DNA of 64,000 bases from Fomitopsis serialis (Eukaryota; Basidiomycota; Agaricomycetes; Polyporales; Fomitopsidaceae). The notes beneath the pieces are model-generated. The model did not search any database and was not told the DNA's origin. It was given only the letters and a program-made list of their open reading frames with translations. The stretch covers positions 86,852-150,851 of the forward strand of contig NW_025955058.1 of NCBI RefSeq assembly GCF_022376445.1, read 5' to 3'. Below, in pieces: positions 12,188 to 24,421 of this stretch. The first letter of the stretch is position 1. Each line of letters opens with the position of its first letter. A program made the translations under genes and the position numbers.

Positions 12188-13722
12188 ATGGCACCCATAA
12201 AGCTGGCTATCATAGGCGGGGGCCCTTCCGCGTTCTATGTGGCATCTCGGCTACTCACCTTGCTACCACACGCAAGCCCACAAGGGTCCATGCTCAAGAT
12301 CCACATGTATGATCGCCTGTGGGCGCCTCATGGCTAGTACGATACGGCGTCGCGCCAGATCACCGGAAGTCAAGGTAGATCCGCTGCGTGTCATGCATAC
12401 GAGCCATGCTGAACCACGACGAGTAGAACTGCACCCACAAATTCGATGACGCCGCGGAAGATCCCCGTCTGCGCTTCTTCGGCAATGTCAACATCGACAC
12501 ACCCTCGCAGAACCCGGACGCGGTGACGCTCCCGCTATCGTCCCTCCTCCAACACTACACACACTTGCTATTCTCTACAGGGTGTACAGTACCCTTATTA
12601 CACCCAGCGCTGCCACCATCAGCCTACTGCGTACCGGCACTCTCGCTCGTTCACTGGTACACACAGCATCCATCTCGTTCACCTACCCCGCCTCTCGACA
12701 AGATTTCGCACGTCACACTCATCGGGCAGGGCAACGTCTCTCTCGACATCGCACGCATGCTCTTGACACCGCCGTCCGAGCTAGCAAAGTACGACGTCCC
12801 CACTCCCGTCCTGGATGTCCTCGCGCAGTCCGCGGTCGAGCACGTCTCCATCGTCGGGCGGCGCGGCCCGTTCCAGGCGGCCTTCACCACCAAAGAGCTG
12901 CGCGAGATGATGAACCTCACCGACGCGTCCATGGTCTCGCTGGACCCCGCCGCGCTGGAGCCGAGCGACGGTGCAGCGCTGACGCGCCAGCAATCGCGCA
13001 CGCTGCAGCTCTTGCAGAAGGGCTCGAAGAACAAGCCCGGGTCGACGCGCAAGACATGGTCGCTCGACTTCTTCCGCTCGCCGACCGGCCTCGTCCTCCC
13101 CAGCGAGCCCGCCTCCTCGGTCCGCCCGCCCGCGCACCTCACCCTCGCGCACACGATGCTCGATCCCTCCATGCGCGCGGTACCGACGGGGGAGACGTCT
13201 ACGCTCCCGACGTCGCTCGTGGTGACCTCCCTCGGGCACCGCGCGGAGCCGAGCGCGCCGTGGTACGACCCCGCGCTGGGGCACCTGCGCACGCTCGGCG
13301 GGCGGGTGCTCGACGCGGCGGGGCGGACCGTGCGGAACGTGTACGCGAGCGGGTGGGCCGCGGTGGGCGCGCGCGGCGTGCTCGCGGGCACGATGATGGA
13401 CGCGTACGCGGTTGCGGACACGATCCTGCGCGACGCGTTCCCCGGCGAGGACGTCAAGACCGTGCCCGTTGGCGACGTCGATGTTGGCGCGGGGGCGCGG
13501 ACGGGCGGGACGGAGGCGGATGGGGAGGACGTGCTACCAAGGACGGCCGAGGGGGAGGGCCCCCCGGTGGAGGTTGAGAAGGCGTGGCGAGAGGGACGGG
13601 TGACGGACTACGCGGATTGGAGGGCGATCAATGCTGAGGAGGTTCGGAGAGGGCGCGAGAAGGGTAAGGAGCGGGAGCGGATGGCTTGGGAGGAGGCCCG
13701 GGCGTTCCTAGCCCCTCGATGA
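12188..13722 (+). CDS. Mitochondrial NADPH:adrenodoxin/ferredoxin reductase (frame breaks)
   Basis: Flavoprotein passing electrons from NADPH to mitochondrial ferredoxin (iron-sulfur cluster and haem A synthesis). ATG at 12188 gives KLAIIGGGPSAFYVASRLL, the FAD-binding GxGPS motif. MYDRLWAPHG follows, then a short stretch that reads as the conserved LVRYGVAPDHPEVK only if two single bases are added near 12335 and 12362. An intron spans 12375-12426, and the long exon to TGA at 13720-13722 carries THKFDDAAEDPRLRFFGN, the NADP-binding VTLIGQGNVSLDIARML, VSIVGRRGPFQAAFTTKELR and the C-terminal VYASGWAAVGARGVLAGTM. The product is an orthologue of yeast Arh1. The tail after about residue 420 is a poorly conserved Asp/Glu/Arg-rich extension. 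Either the gene is recently broken or the consensus lacks two bases; the long intact remainder favours the second. Confidence 0.85.
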
Positions 13723-14039
13723 TTAATATTGTTGCTTGTTGACGATGTGTTCACAGCGATGCTGACTCTGCTCGTATGAGCGTTTTTGAATGATCATGCA
13801 TTCCACTGCGCGCGGTGTTCTGACTATGCAGCTTAATCTGGCTAATATGTAACATATCGTAGTGACTGACGCGATCACGTGTACCTGGCGCCGCGACGCG
13901 TGTGGGTCGCTTAACGTTGAACGTTGAACATTAATTGCCGTATGTACTGTTTCACACTCAGTCTCGTCGCGCACAGCACCCACAATAGCTGACATGTCTC
14001 CCCGTCACCCAAAGCGATCATTGACAACGTTACAAGTAG

Positions 14040-15175
14040 CCAGCGAGTTGGTTGCACAATTCGACGTCAGTCTATTTCCTACCCAACTGCAGCATTCTCC
14101 CAATGACACTCCCCAGATCGTGAAGACATCGCTGCAGCCGCTCGGACAAGGGACCTTGACGCCACGCCGCTGACCGTACTGAGACCCAGGTCAAACGTAC
14201 AGATGCCGCCGTGTACAACTACCGACCACTCAATCTAGCTCCCCTACCCGTCACGATCTGTTATCCCATGTACGCCAAGTTCCTCTGAATGATAGCTGAG
14301 CCGCATGTCCCTACGAACGAAGAGCTCGACAGCGCTGACGTGCTTATATATGAGTCCTCTGACGAGGTGTGTGCTCACAGGGTTAACGTCGTTCTATACT
14401 GACGCGCTGCTAGGAATCCCAGGTTCGGCCTGTCCGACAAGTGTATTGCTGTCCCGCGTTCCTCAAAGGGATGGCAGGACCCAACAGCGGTGCTGTACTC
14501 GCCGACCAGCTCATTGCACAGACGCTGGCAGACTACATCTCTGTCATGGAGTCTCGCCCGGAGCTCCTGCTGGACGATGCCGACCATCGTGTCGCGAGAC
14601 TCTTCCGAGCACTGAAAGTGTGTACCAAGGATATGAACCGATATTACGCACAGGCACAGGAGATAGCCCCAGCAGCGCTCCCGCCCGCTGGTGGTGTCAT
14701 AGGCAGTTATGGGCCTGCCTATACGACGACGAGGACGACGGAGACGCCAATAATGACGACGATAACAAAAACAGAAACGAGAACGATCATAACGACGACC
14801 ACGACAACGACCACGACAGCGACAACAACAACGACATATATGTTGGTCGAGTTCGTGTATCCGGCGTACAACCGCGCAGCCCTCGAACTCCTCACGGCTC
14901 TAGAGCCCGCGCACATCGCCTCCCTCTGGACGGCGGTGAGGACGTTGCACGAGCGCGGATTCGAGCTCGGTGACCTGCGCCACCCAAAAGAACCTACCAT
15001 AGGACGGTGACATCTACCGATTGACTTCGACCGGTGGGGGAAGGCTAGCGAGGCGCGGTATCCGTTGGGCATCCGAGTGACATCCTTCTGCGCGGCGTGT
15101 ACGGCTGGGCGGGTTGATTGAGGATGTGCACGACAGATATCATTTCCGTACTCTTACAAGAGAGGAGTTGTGACA
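14040..15175 (+). pseudogene. Crinkler-like kinase pseudogene
   Basis: A decayed, inverted copy of the gene at 22292-24421. Matching pieces in order are a PQIVK..LGQG-like segment (about 14115), a VYNYRPL segment (about 14212), a CCPAF-LKGMAGPN-type segment (14446 on), ADQLIAQTLADYISV, RVARLFRALKVC, LRTLHERGFELGDLR with its HxD-like loop, a remnant of IDFD (about 15020) and the same 3' end (to about 15175). A trinucleotide-like ACG/ACA tract (14724-14840) replaces the segment before the kinase N-lobe. About 35 codons between the N-lobe and the catalytic loop are deleted, and the frame is lost after GDLR. It cannot encode an active kinase. Confidence 0.75.
14724..14840 (+). repeat. ACG/ACA microsatellite tract
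   Basis: A degenerate trinucleotide-like array of ACG and ACA units, read as a long run of threonines in one frame. It sits inside the kinase pseudogene where the intact homologue has linker and N-lobe sequence. Confidence 0.8.
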
Positions 15176-15378
15176 GATTCAATGCCAACTCCACTGTTCC
15201 GTATATACTCGTGGCATGGAGTGCATATACAATTCGGCTGTAATCAGAGGCATTCATACAAAGATTCGAGTGAGACGGACACGACACAACCCAAGCACAG
15301 ACAAGACACGATACAAGTACACTACTCACTACAGAACACACAAGACATGCATGCTTACATCGGACACCCCACCACCGC

Positions 15379-18124
15379 TCAATGCGTCATCTCCAGCATA
15401 ACCTGCAGCCTGTTCGGCTGCCCGCTCGGCGTGCCGTTCGCTGCCACCTCCATGAAGCTAATGCTCATGCGCCCTCCACACGCCCGCGCCATCCCCCAAT
15501 CCTCCGCACACTCGCACAGCAGGTGGATCTGCGCGGTGTCCCCGCGCAACACCACCGTCGTGTGCATGCGGTTCGTGCTGCGCGCAGAGGCACCACATCA
15601 GCCGGGAGCCCATTCCTCACACGACGAGAAGCAAAGACGCCACGCACCTGAACGGCATGTCGATGTACGAGACGAGCTCGTTCGCGGCCTCGCGCACGAG
15701 CGCCTCGTCCAGATCCCTCCCCTCCTCCTTCGTCACCTTCCATGTCCCCTGGAACCGGAACGGCGTCTTCTGCGCCTTCCACCGCCCGATATGCGCCATC
15801 AGCCCCTCAAAGAGCGCCTCGGACGTCTGGTACTCGGGCACCAGCCCCGCCGGTCCCGCCATCCTCGGAAGAGGCAACGCCGCTCCGGCCGCGAGGTGCG
15901 GTGCAGCGGGGGCGGAGACGGGCGGGCGTACGGCGGCCGCCTGTGGGCGGGGCGGGCTCTCGGGGTTGAGGGACACGCGGAAGTTGTAGTAGCCGCCGCC
16001 TTGCGCGTGCGCGCCGTAGTACCACGGCGGGGGGTTGCTCACACCCGCGCTGTTGATCGCCTGCGCGAGGGCGGTGGTAGGCGCAGACAGCGACGCCGGG
16101 TACGCGGGGGCTTGCGGTTGCGGTTGTTGCGCGGCGCCGGTGCTCGGACCCTCTGCGGTGCCCTGTCCGCGCGAAATGCGCTGCTTCTTCGCAGGGGGCG
16201 GGCCGTCCTCGCGCGGTTTCTCCTTACCTCTCGCACTGGGCGCCGCCCTACCCGCCTTCGCGCCTTTATCCTTCCTGGCCTGCGCGCGGCTCGTACCGGG
16301 TGTCGACGGCGGAAGCACGAGCTCCTCCTCCACCCGCGACTCCTCATCGCGCTCGTCCGGGTCCAACCCACCCAGTTCGTCCTGAAGGGCCATCCACCCG
16401 TTGCGCTCGACCATCACCGTCTCGCTCGACCAGCCCGACCGCGTCTGCCCCTCGTCCTCGTAGTCCGCGACCGGTATCTCCCGCACCTCCCCGTCGTCGT
16501 CCTCCGCGCCGCGCGCGCGCTGCTTCCCCCGTGCACCGCCCGCGCGCTTGCCCGAGTGCAGATCGTACGGCGCGGAGGGAACAAGAACGTACGCGTTGTT
16601 CCGTTTCGGAACAGACGGCGCGTCCTTGGATGGGCCCGCCCTCGTCACCGGGCTGCTCCGGCCCTCCAGCGCGTCGACGATCGAGCGCACGTACCCGCTC
16701 GACGCCCTCTCCCTTTCCCTTTCCCTCTCCTTCTCCTTCTCCTTCTCTCGCTCCTTCTCCCTCTCCTTCTCCCTCTCTCGCTCCCGCTCCTTCTCCCGCT
16801 CCCTCTCCGTGACCTGCACGTCCCCCTCGCTCTTACGCCGATTCTTGCTCCCGGGCGGGCGGCCCCTCGGCCTCTTGGGCGGGTTCGGCGTGCTAGGGTT
16901 CGGCAGAGGGTGTATGCGCGGGCGGCCTCTCGGCTTCGGTGCTGGTACCGTCTGCGGAGCAGGCGCAGGCGCGGGCGCGGGAAGCGGCGCCACCGAACCC
17001 GGGAGGGTGTTCTTGCGCGGGCGGCCGCGGGGTCGTTTCGCAGGGCCGCTCGGCGGCGGGATGAACGTAGGCGCAGGCGCCGGGGCAGACGGGGCGGACG
17101 CGCGTGCGGCGACGTGCGTGCTCGGGAGGACGGTGCGCGTCGCGGGGTGCGCGGAGGGCTCCGCGAGGGACTGGGCGCGTTTCGCGGGGCGCGGGGGCGC
17201 GGGAGTGCTCGTGCGGCGCGCGGTGCTCGCGGCGCGCGGCTTCGAGCGGGAGCGGGCGCGCGGGGGCCCGATCTTCACCGCCCCGCTCGGGTCGCGGCCG
17301 TTGCCTTTGTCGGCGGGCGCAGTGGCGGGGAGGAGGGGGAGGTCGGCGGCGCGGACGGCGGAGCGCGCGCGGCGCGGCGGGGGGCCTACTTTCGTGGGGA
17401 TGCCCGCCGTGAGCCGCGCCGGGGCCGGGTCCGCACCGACCCTCGCTCGCAGCGTGGAGGCGGACGAGTGGGAGCGCTTCCGGCCCCGCGTCTCCTCGAA
17501 CACGGGCACCTCCGGCGAGACTGGTGCCTTGGCGGCGCGGGCGGGGGTGGTGCGCCTGCCGCGGCTCACGCTGCGGGTGCGCTTCGGGCTCGCGGCGGCG
17601 TTGCTGCGCGCCGTGCTCTGCGAGCGGGCGCGGCGGCGGGGGGCGGCGTCGGGCGAGGGCGTGCGCGTGGGGATCGCGACGGTGATGTCGCGGTACGTCT
17701 CCTGCCAGACCCGCGCCTCTTCGCGCCCCGCCGAGCCCACGTCGCCGCCGCCGTCGTCGTCGTAGTCGCCGTCGTCGTTGTGGTCGTCGTCGGTCTCGCG
17801 CCTGCCGGCCTTCGCGCTCGGCCTCCCCCGCGGGGTCCCGGTTCTCTTGAGCCTCGCCACGCCCGCTCTCCCCCGCACCGGCTCCGCGCCCTCGCTCTCG
17901 CTCTCCTCGGACGGCTGCACGACGGGGCTGTCCGCGCCGGGCTGGGGCGTGGGCGAGGACGTGCGCGACTCGGCGGTGCTGAGGCGGCGGCCGGCGCGGC
18001 GTTGCGCGAACTTGGATTTGTACACGCGCGGGGTGGACGGCGGGCCTGCGCTGCTGCCGCCGTAGCCGGACGAGTTGCGGCCGGGGCCGGGGCCGGGGCG
18101 GGTCCAGTCGGGGGATGGGGGCAT
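15379..18124 (-). CDS. AT-hook nuclear protein, 891 residues
   Basis: Two exons (18124-15648 and 15577-15379) joined over a 70-bp GT-AG intron give 891 residues without a break, starting MPPSPDWTRPG. The body is basic and low complexity, with at least three clear AT-hooks that bind the minor groove of AT-rich DNA: PKRPRGRPPGSK, PKPRGRPRIH and AKRPRGRPRKN. A fourth weaker match, GTPRGRPSAK, lies nearer the N-terminus. A Glu/Arg/Lys alternating stretch (coded near 16690-16815) suggests a charged single alpha-helix. The C-terminal 200 residues are more ordered (SEALFEGLMAHIGRWKAQ, FRFQGTWKV, VVLRGDTAQIHLLCECAEDW) and form the likely folded domain, which I do not recognise. Probably a chromatin or transcription protein. 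Long open frames on the opposite strand here result from high GC content. Confidence 0.82.
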
Positions 18125-19320
18125 GTGTGGGCGGCGCGTTCGCTAGTCGGCCGCGGGTGGTGGTTCGGTCGGCGGAGAGTGGCTGTCGCAAGGACGTGGT
18201 CAGAGATGTCGATCAGAGAGTACGACGGCGTCGCGCAGTGGCGACAGCGGACTCTGCGCATGCTGTGCAGCACGTACGCGGGCACGATAGACGATCAGGC
18301 GCGATGCGACGACTCACCACGCAGACGTGTGCCTTTGAGGCCACAGAGGTGGTTGTTGACAGCACGCGATGTGCAGCCAAATGGTGAGCGCGACACTTGC
18401 AGCCCCTTGATAATCGAGACAATCGAGCGAGTGGACGGCGGTGGCTGTCGCGAGCGAGGAGTGCGCAGTGCGAGGCGGGCGGGCAGGTGAGGATGACGAG
18501 AAGGCGAGCCGGTTCCCGCGACGCGGCGGTCGCCTTCGCGGTCATGTGACGTCGCCCGATACGGCGTCGTCGCTGATGCGGCCGAGCTGCGCACTTGCCG
18601 CGCGTCTGGTGCCGCGCGAGGCCATGAAGAGACCGCGGTGGATAACACGGAACGACTGCGAGCGCAGACAGGCGTCTGTCGGTCCCTTCTCCAGGACGGA
18701 CGGGGCACAGGTCCTCTTTCCATGGTCCGTCCAACTCTCGTCCCGCATGCCGCGCTGACATCCGACAGCGTGCAGCTCGCTAGATACCGCGGGGACAATG
18801 CTCAATGTCGACGTGCTTCTTGCGAGCCGTCGCACCCTTGTGCCGACCTCACCCATCGCAGTTCCTATGCCAGTGGTACTACTTGATCGAGAGCCGACAC
18901 AATCCCCTCGCCACACCCGTCGTTCCCCCGTGCGCCCACATTCCTGGCGACCATATGGCATCGCATACTGACCACAGCACGCTTCCCGGTCAGAGCATAT
19001 GCTGTGGGTCCACCGTGCTCCTCATCTGAACTGAGGTACACCTATGCCGAGCACGCTCTAGAGGTGAGTCTGGCGTCTTCCAGCAAACGAGATGTAGGCA
19101 CTTTCCGCCCGGTGTGGCCGAGTGGGTCCGATGAGCGGTGGCCAACCGGCCAGCCCGGCTCTCCCCTCCGCCCGCCAGCACTGACGCTCCGTCCCTTAGC
19201 TTCTACACACACAACGTCTCGGCGCGCACGTCCCCCACACTCTTTCATAACCCCGGTGCTGCACTTCCCGCGGACGCTCACGCCCAGGTCGTGCGGTACT
19301 GGCGTCGCGCGCGCCGCAGT
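18125..19320. other. Intergenic, no gene supported
   Basis: Upstream region of the AT-hook gene followed by sequence without clear exons. The 5' part of the DUF6534-like remnant to the right was not found here. Confidence 0.4.
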
Positions 19321-19329
19321 ACGTCAGCG

Positions 19330-19700
19330 CCATCGCGGAGGGGAGCCTCGTTCGTCGTCGACATCTGCAGCATCCCGGGCAGCACGCGTACGCGCTCCTC
19401 CTCCTTGCACCCCCCACCCCCCAGACAGCACTGACGCCCCCCGCCTCCCCAGTAAGTGTACGTCAACTCCCTCCTCGCAGTGTACGCCCCCCCTCTCCTC
19501 CACGTCCGAGTCTCTGCGCGCTCACGTCTGACGCCCTGCCTCCCAGACTCAACACGCGACACCACCTCCGCTCCGCGCTGCACCTCCACTCCGACGTCGC
19601 CCTCGTCGTCTCGGGCGCGGTGCCTACCGGCCCCGACTCGGGCTGCGGCACGGGCTCGGGCTCGGGGACGACCCTCAGGTAGGTTTGGGCGCCGGACCAG
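19330..19700 (+). pseudogene. DUF6534-like membrane protein, 3' remnant
   Basis: Three short pieces match the end of the DUF6534-like gene at 37755-39070. They are a VVDICSIPGS segment (about 19352), a VYVNSLLAV exon (19455-19480) between an upstream AG and a downstream GT, and LNTRHHLRSALHLHSD after an acceptor near 19545, followed by a Gly/Ser/Thr-rich tail. These belong to the last transmembrane helix and C-terminus of the seven-helix family common in Agaricomycetes. I could not find the first five helices upstream, so this is either a truncated copy or a gene with badly diverged exons. Confidence 0.6.
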
Positions 19701-20609
19701 GGGCGGGGGCGGGGGCGGGGACGGCGAATGGGACGGAGACCGGGACCGCGAGCGGTGCGCCAGGGACAGTAAGGACGGGGACGGCGGTGGAAGCTGTCGG
19801 TGGACGAGCGTGACTGGGCTGGGGGCGCGTTCGGGGTAATCGTTGGGATATTGATGAACTGTGGGCCGGACACCTGCAGACCGGACGACGGGATGCGTAT
19901 CGTCCGACTCTCACCTAATGCCCCGAGCGGACCTGCCGCCGCCCCTTCAAGCTGCGCGTGCCGGGCAGACGCTGTGCGCGCTGTGGACCGCGACGTGGAC
20001 CGCAACCACCCCGCCAACCGCCTTTGACTTATAAACGCCTGGTGGATCGTGTCTGTGTGTCAGTACTTGTCTGGTTGGAGGGGGGTGACTGCTTCGAGAG
20101 GCTGTCCGGACGTGACGGCAGTCCTGCTGCAGTATGTACCTCGGCGGCATGGACTGTACTTGGCCAGGTCAGATCGACTGGGGTACATAGCTTAGATCTG
20201 CTGCTTCGCATAGCGGTATGCACCATATATTAGTCTTCATGTAACACCTGGTTGCTGTATTACGGTGTTGGTGCTAGGGTAGGGATCCACATGTCAGCGT
20301 CATTACCGTCCGGCGAAACCATCGCCATCTAGAAGCTAAGAAGGCGAGTTACATGAAGTACCAAAGAAGAGCTGTCGTCAAGTACTGACACGGAGCACCC
20401 ACCAGGCGGCCAGTCAGCCAAGTAGCGATACACTCAAACATGGTAACACTTCACTATATGATTGCAACACCACGCCTTAGTGTCCGATAGTGGTTCTCTA
20501 TGATACACACAGCCACAGCCTTGCATACGTACACTTCCAAGCACAGCGCAACGCGTCACCTTCACGTACCACCCCCTCATTGACAGCTGCTCCCAACTTG
20601 GGAGGCAAC
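19701..20609. other. Intergenic, GC-rich then mixed
   Basis: A G-rich tract near 19690-19790 may be the tail of the DUF6534 remnant. The rest holds no supported gene and includes the 3' flank of the Shp1 gene. Confidence 0.4.
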
Positions 20610-22078
20610 CTACACCCACCGCTGGACGACCACCGCGTTGACGAGCCCCGCCTGCTCGACCGTCTTCGCGTTGTCGTCCAGCACCTTCGCAGGGAACGTC
20701 GTCTGGATCGTATACGGGCGCGTCAAGTTCTCCGGGCGCGACCTACACACCCATCGATCAGAGGGTGCTCACATGCCCGAGCAGACGGAGCCACTCACGC
20801 GTTGATGAAGTTGCGGATGTCGCCCACGGTGTGCGTCAGGTTCATCCGGCACACCATCCTCGTCCCGTCCGCGAGGCGCACCTGCACGCTCGTCGTCGGC
20901 AGGCTCTGGTCGACCTCGAAGCGCGTGTTGATGCTCTCCGCCGACCGCACACTCGCCCCGCTTGCGCTCGGCTCTCCTACGCTCCCGGTCGCGGTCACGG
21001 GGAAGCTCCCCGGCATGTCGACAGACGCGGCCGCGCCGAGGCCCGCGATGGACGGGACGGGCGAGCCGAGGCGGTGGCCCTCGCCGGAGAACACGTCGCG
21101 CGCCTTGGGCGGCGCCACGAACTCGTCGCTGAGCCGCTTCACGACGCGGAGCTCGACGGGCTGTCCGGGGGAGACGTTAAGGATATGCGGCGGTGCGCGG
21201 CTGCGTGAACACGAGTCAGTGTCATACGATACGGTTGCGGGTGGGTGTCGAGTCTACGCACCCGGAGTTGATCTCGTTGAGGATTTGGGCATTGGTGGGG
21301 TCGTCGTAGCGCATGAGGTCCCCGTCCTCGACGCTGAAGCCGTCGCGCCAGAAGGTGAGGTGCCGTATCGCGGTCTCTTCTTCGGGAGCTGCACAGGAGC
21401 ATGAGCGGACCTGCAGAGAGGAAGACGTACAGAGTGTACGTACGTATGGAAGAGCTGGGGTCGGGGATGAACGTGCTGTCGACCTCGTCGCTTCCGAGCG
21501 TATGCCCACCTCCCGTGAACACGGATGAGCGCGACGAGCCAGCATCCTCCTGCGGCGGCCCGGCCCTTCGTCGCGAGTCAGTGACGCACCCGCATGAGAT
21601 GAAAACGCGACTCACTCTGCTGCGCGGCGCAAGAGATCGCGTACTAGGCTTCCGCCGGGGACAGCGCCCGGCCTGTTTGGGTTCTGCACCGATATTCCAC
21701 TGGGATCCCGCGCCCATCAGCGCTGGCGACTCTCCGAATGGACGGACGTACGCACCTTCGCTCGCCTCCCGCAAACCAGTTCTCGCCCTCCTGCTCGTCA
21801 TCGTCGTCATCGTCGGCCGCATGTGCGCGACCGGGGCGGGCGCTGCACTGGGCGGTGGCACAGCGGGGCCGCTGGCGGCCACGTCGCGCAGAGATGCGAC
21901 GCGGGGGCTGAGCCACCTCTGCCTCTGTGAACAGACGATGCGTAAGTCGGGCGAAACGCGTCGTTGGTGAGAGCGGCACTTGCGCGGAGGAAGAGGAGCT
22001 GCCCCAGCCGCCGATGCGGCCTATCTGGCCTGAGGGGCGACTCCATACTTTGGCTGGGCGGGGATTGTTGTCTGACAT
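20610..22078 (-). CDS. Cdc48/p97 cofactor Shp1/p47 (SEP-UBX), one frame break
   Basis: Adaptor that links the AAA ATPase Cdc48/p97 to ubiquitinated cargo and membrane fusion. ATG at 22078 gives MSDNNPRP and [12 protein letters not shown]. An acidic stretch before [20 protein letters not shown] is the family hallmark, followed by [14 protein letters not shown]. The SEP domain is [20 protein letters not shown] through [20 protein letters not shown] and [14 protein letters not shown]. The UBX domain is [19 protein letters not shown], then [12 protein letters not shown] joined over an intron to a last exon that ends VVVQRWV, TAG at 20612-20610. Introns are about 50-60 bp. Between an [14 protein letters not shown] segment and the acidic stretch the frame shifts by one base, near 21828, unless a different N-terminal splice form is used. 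The UBA domain typical of animal p47 is not evident. Confidence 0.85.
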
Positions 22079-22291
22079 CGTGTGCAGTGGTGGAAGTGTA
22101 AGGAGAGGCCTGTACTGGAGGTGGAGGAGAGAAGAACGCGTGGGCGAACCGCGAGCGCGCGCGTCGTTGCTGACTAAGCGACTAGGCTCCTTCACGGTAC
22201 TCCGAGTCAGTACTACTTACTTATGAACTGTATGGATATGCATTCCATGCCACGAGTACATACTGTATATACGAATGTCATGAACAGTCCG

Positions 22292-24421
22292 TCACAGCTC
22301 CTCTCCTGTAAGAATGTGGAAAAGATGCCTGTCGTGCACCTCCTCAATAAGCCCGCCCCGCCGTACACTGTAGTGCCACGGAATTTGGCCGTCCAGAAGG
22401 ATGTCGCTCGGATACCTCGCCTCGCCAGCCTTCCTGCACCAGTCAAAGTCGATCAGTACCACCCTCTCGCCCACGACGAGCACGTTCCTTTGGCGTAGGT
22501 CGCCGAACACGAACCCGCGCTCGTGCAGCGTCCTCACCGCCGTCCGGAGGGAGGCAACGTGCGTGGGCTCGGTCTGCACCTCCCCGAGCTTGCTGCCCTC
22601 CACGTAGTCCATTACGACGACCCACATGCCCACACTGTCCTCGTATGCACAGTGCCGCAGCCGAGGTGCCTGTGGGGGCTCTGCGGCCGCGAGGAGTTCG
22701 TGTGCCTCACGGTTGTACGTGTGCGCGAACTTGACGACCACCTTCGTCGGTGTCGTTTCCGTTTCGGCCTCCCGTCTTGCCTCCGCGACGATCACCGCTC
22801 TCCCTGTGATGTCGGGGCTGAGCCGCTCCTTGTACACAAGCTCGATCGACTGCCCAGCGCTGTCGAGGTATTCCGTGAAATGAGGCCCGATATACGACGG
22901 CACGCGCATAGCCTGGGCGACTCTGGCTGACTCGCTCACGGAGGCACAACTGCCCATGACACCAGTGACAGGCGGCGGAGGTGGCGGGGCGACCTCTTGT
23001 GCGACCTGTTTGTAGTATCTGTTCAAATCCTCGATACACACTTTGAGTGCCCGGAAGAGTCTCGCGACGCGATGGCCGGCATCGTCAAGCGGGGAGCGGC
23101 CCCTTTTCCCCGGGCGAGGGACGACGGAGATGTAGTCCGTCAGCGTCTGTGCGATGAGCTGGTCGGCGAACACAGCACCGCTGACTATGATGTTGGGCCC
23201 TGCCATCCCTATGAGGAATGCGGGACAGCAACACGCTTGTCGGACAGGCCGAGCCTGGGTGCAGTAGAATGTCAGTGAGAGACAACATTAGTTCTGTGAG
23301 CACGCACACACCTCGTCAGAGGGGTATAGAGCCACGTACGCACACTTTACCTGCGCGAGCGGCTCGCAGACACCTTCGCCCACCTCGAGCGCAATCTTGG
23401 TCAACGCGGTGACTGTGCTGAATTTGTTATTCACAACCGCTGAATACACAGCACCGTCTACTTCAGATTCGCCAGATGCGTTGGAGATGATCGTTGTTGA
23501 GAAACTTTGTCGATGTACCGCCATCGCCATTTCGAGCGATCGCGCGAATCGCCTGTCTTTACTTGAGTAGTAAGCTACGGCCTAATCCACGAACCTCTGA
23601 GCGCCATCGAGCTCTTCGTGCGTAAAGACTTGCGGCTCAGCCATCATTCGCAGGAACTTGGCGAACACGGGATGATAGATCGTGATGGGTGACTGAGTGG
23701 TCGGTAGTTGTACACGGCGAACGGCCGTAGCGCCAGTCGAAGGTGAGTGCCTTGTCCGAGCAGCTGCGGCGATGCCTTCACGATCTGAGGGATGAAGGGC
23801 CTATAAAGTATGCTGTAGTCAAAGAGGGAGTAGACTGACGAATTTGTGCAACCGACTCGCCCGCTACTTGCAACGCGGCCAATGATTGCGTTGGGCGATG
23901 GGGAGGCACGACAGCTGTTATGGGCGTTGTGAGTGACGAGAGGTATGAAAGGCTCATAGACGCACTAAGAACGGCGACCAATTCCTCCAGTGTGGTCAAC
24001 GGTTCCCGAGGATCCAGCGGGTATGCCTTCTCCTTGAGGAAGGGGCCATCTATAACCGCGTATGTCTCCTCATGTTTGGCCTCGGTCTTCACGTCAGGCC
24101 GAAGTGATTCCACCAACTGTAAGAAAGGGGTTAAGTGTAAGATGTCTCAAGCCACAATCTCGCCATCGTACCTCGTGTATTTGGACGTCCATCGTACCGT
24201 CTAGATTAACATCGAGCAGATTTGCACGTTTGCGATTTTTTTCGATGACTACGTCTTCAAGGTTGGATACATAGGCGGCGTTCCGGTGGCAAATACTCGT
24301 AGTAAGCCATAGTCAGGAACCGATACTTACCGGCAAGGGAACCGGGAACGGAGGTCGCGGACTTGTTGGGAGGATCGGCATACATAATGGGAAATTTGAA
24401 CCCGCGATATTCTTCGGCCAT
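22292..24421 (-). CDS. Crinkler-like protein with fungal kinase domain
   Basis: A multi-exon gene starting MAEEYRGFKFP (ATG at 24421) and ending ILTGEEL at 22292. An N-terminal header with YVSNLEDVVIEKNRKRANLL and NLDGTMDVQIHE resembles the ubiquitin-like start of fungal Crinkler proteins. The middle has VESLRPDVKTEAKHEE, an ITIYHPVFAKFLRMMAEP block, and ALEVGEGVCEPLAQVK, which in relatives often reads like a PD-(D/E)xK nuclease core (inference). The C-terminal half is a kinase fold: VVVKFAHTYNREAHELL (Lys and Glu of the N-lobe), WVVVMDYVEG hinge, RGFVFGDLRQRNVLV catalytic loop, and VVLIDFDWCRKAGEARYP with DFD in place of DFG. Such proteins are numerous in wood-decay fungi; their substrate is unknown. 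It is the best-preserved member in this window; others are at 14040-15175, 43009-45128 and 48129-49891. Confidence 0.72.

Noticed and set aside
15170..18490. Open frame of about 1100 codons on the plus strand
   Set aside because: It lies opposite the AT-hook gene, has Arg/Leu/Pro-rich composition from GC-skewed codons and no motifs. The minus strand explains the region.
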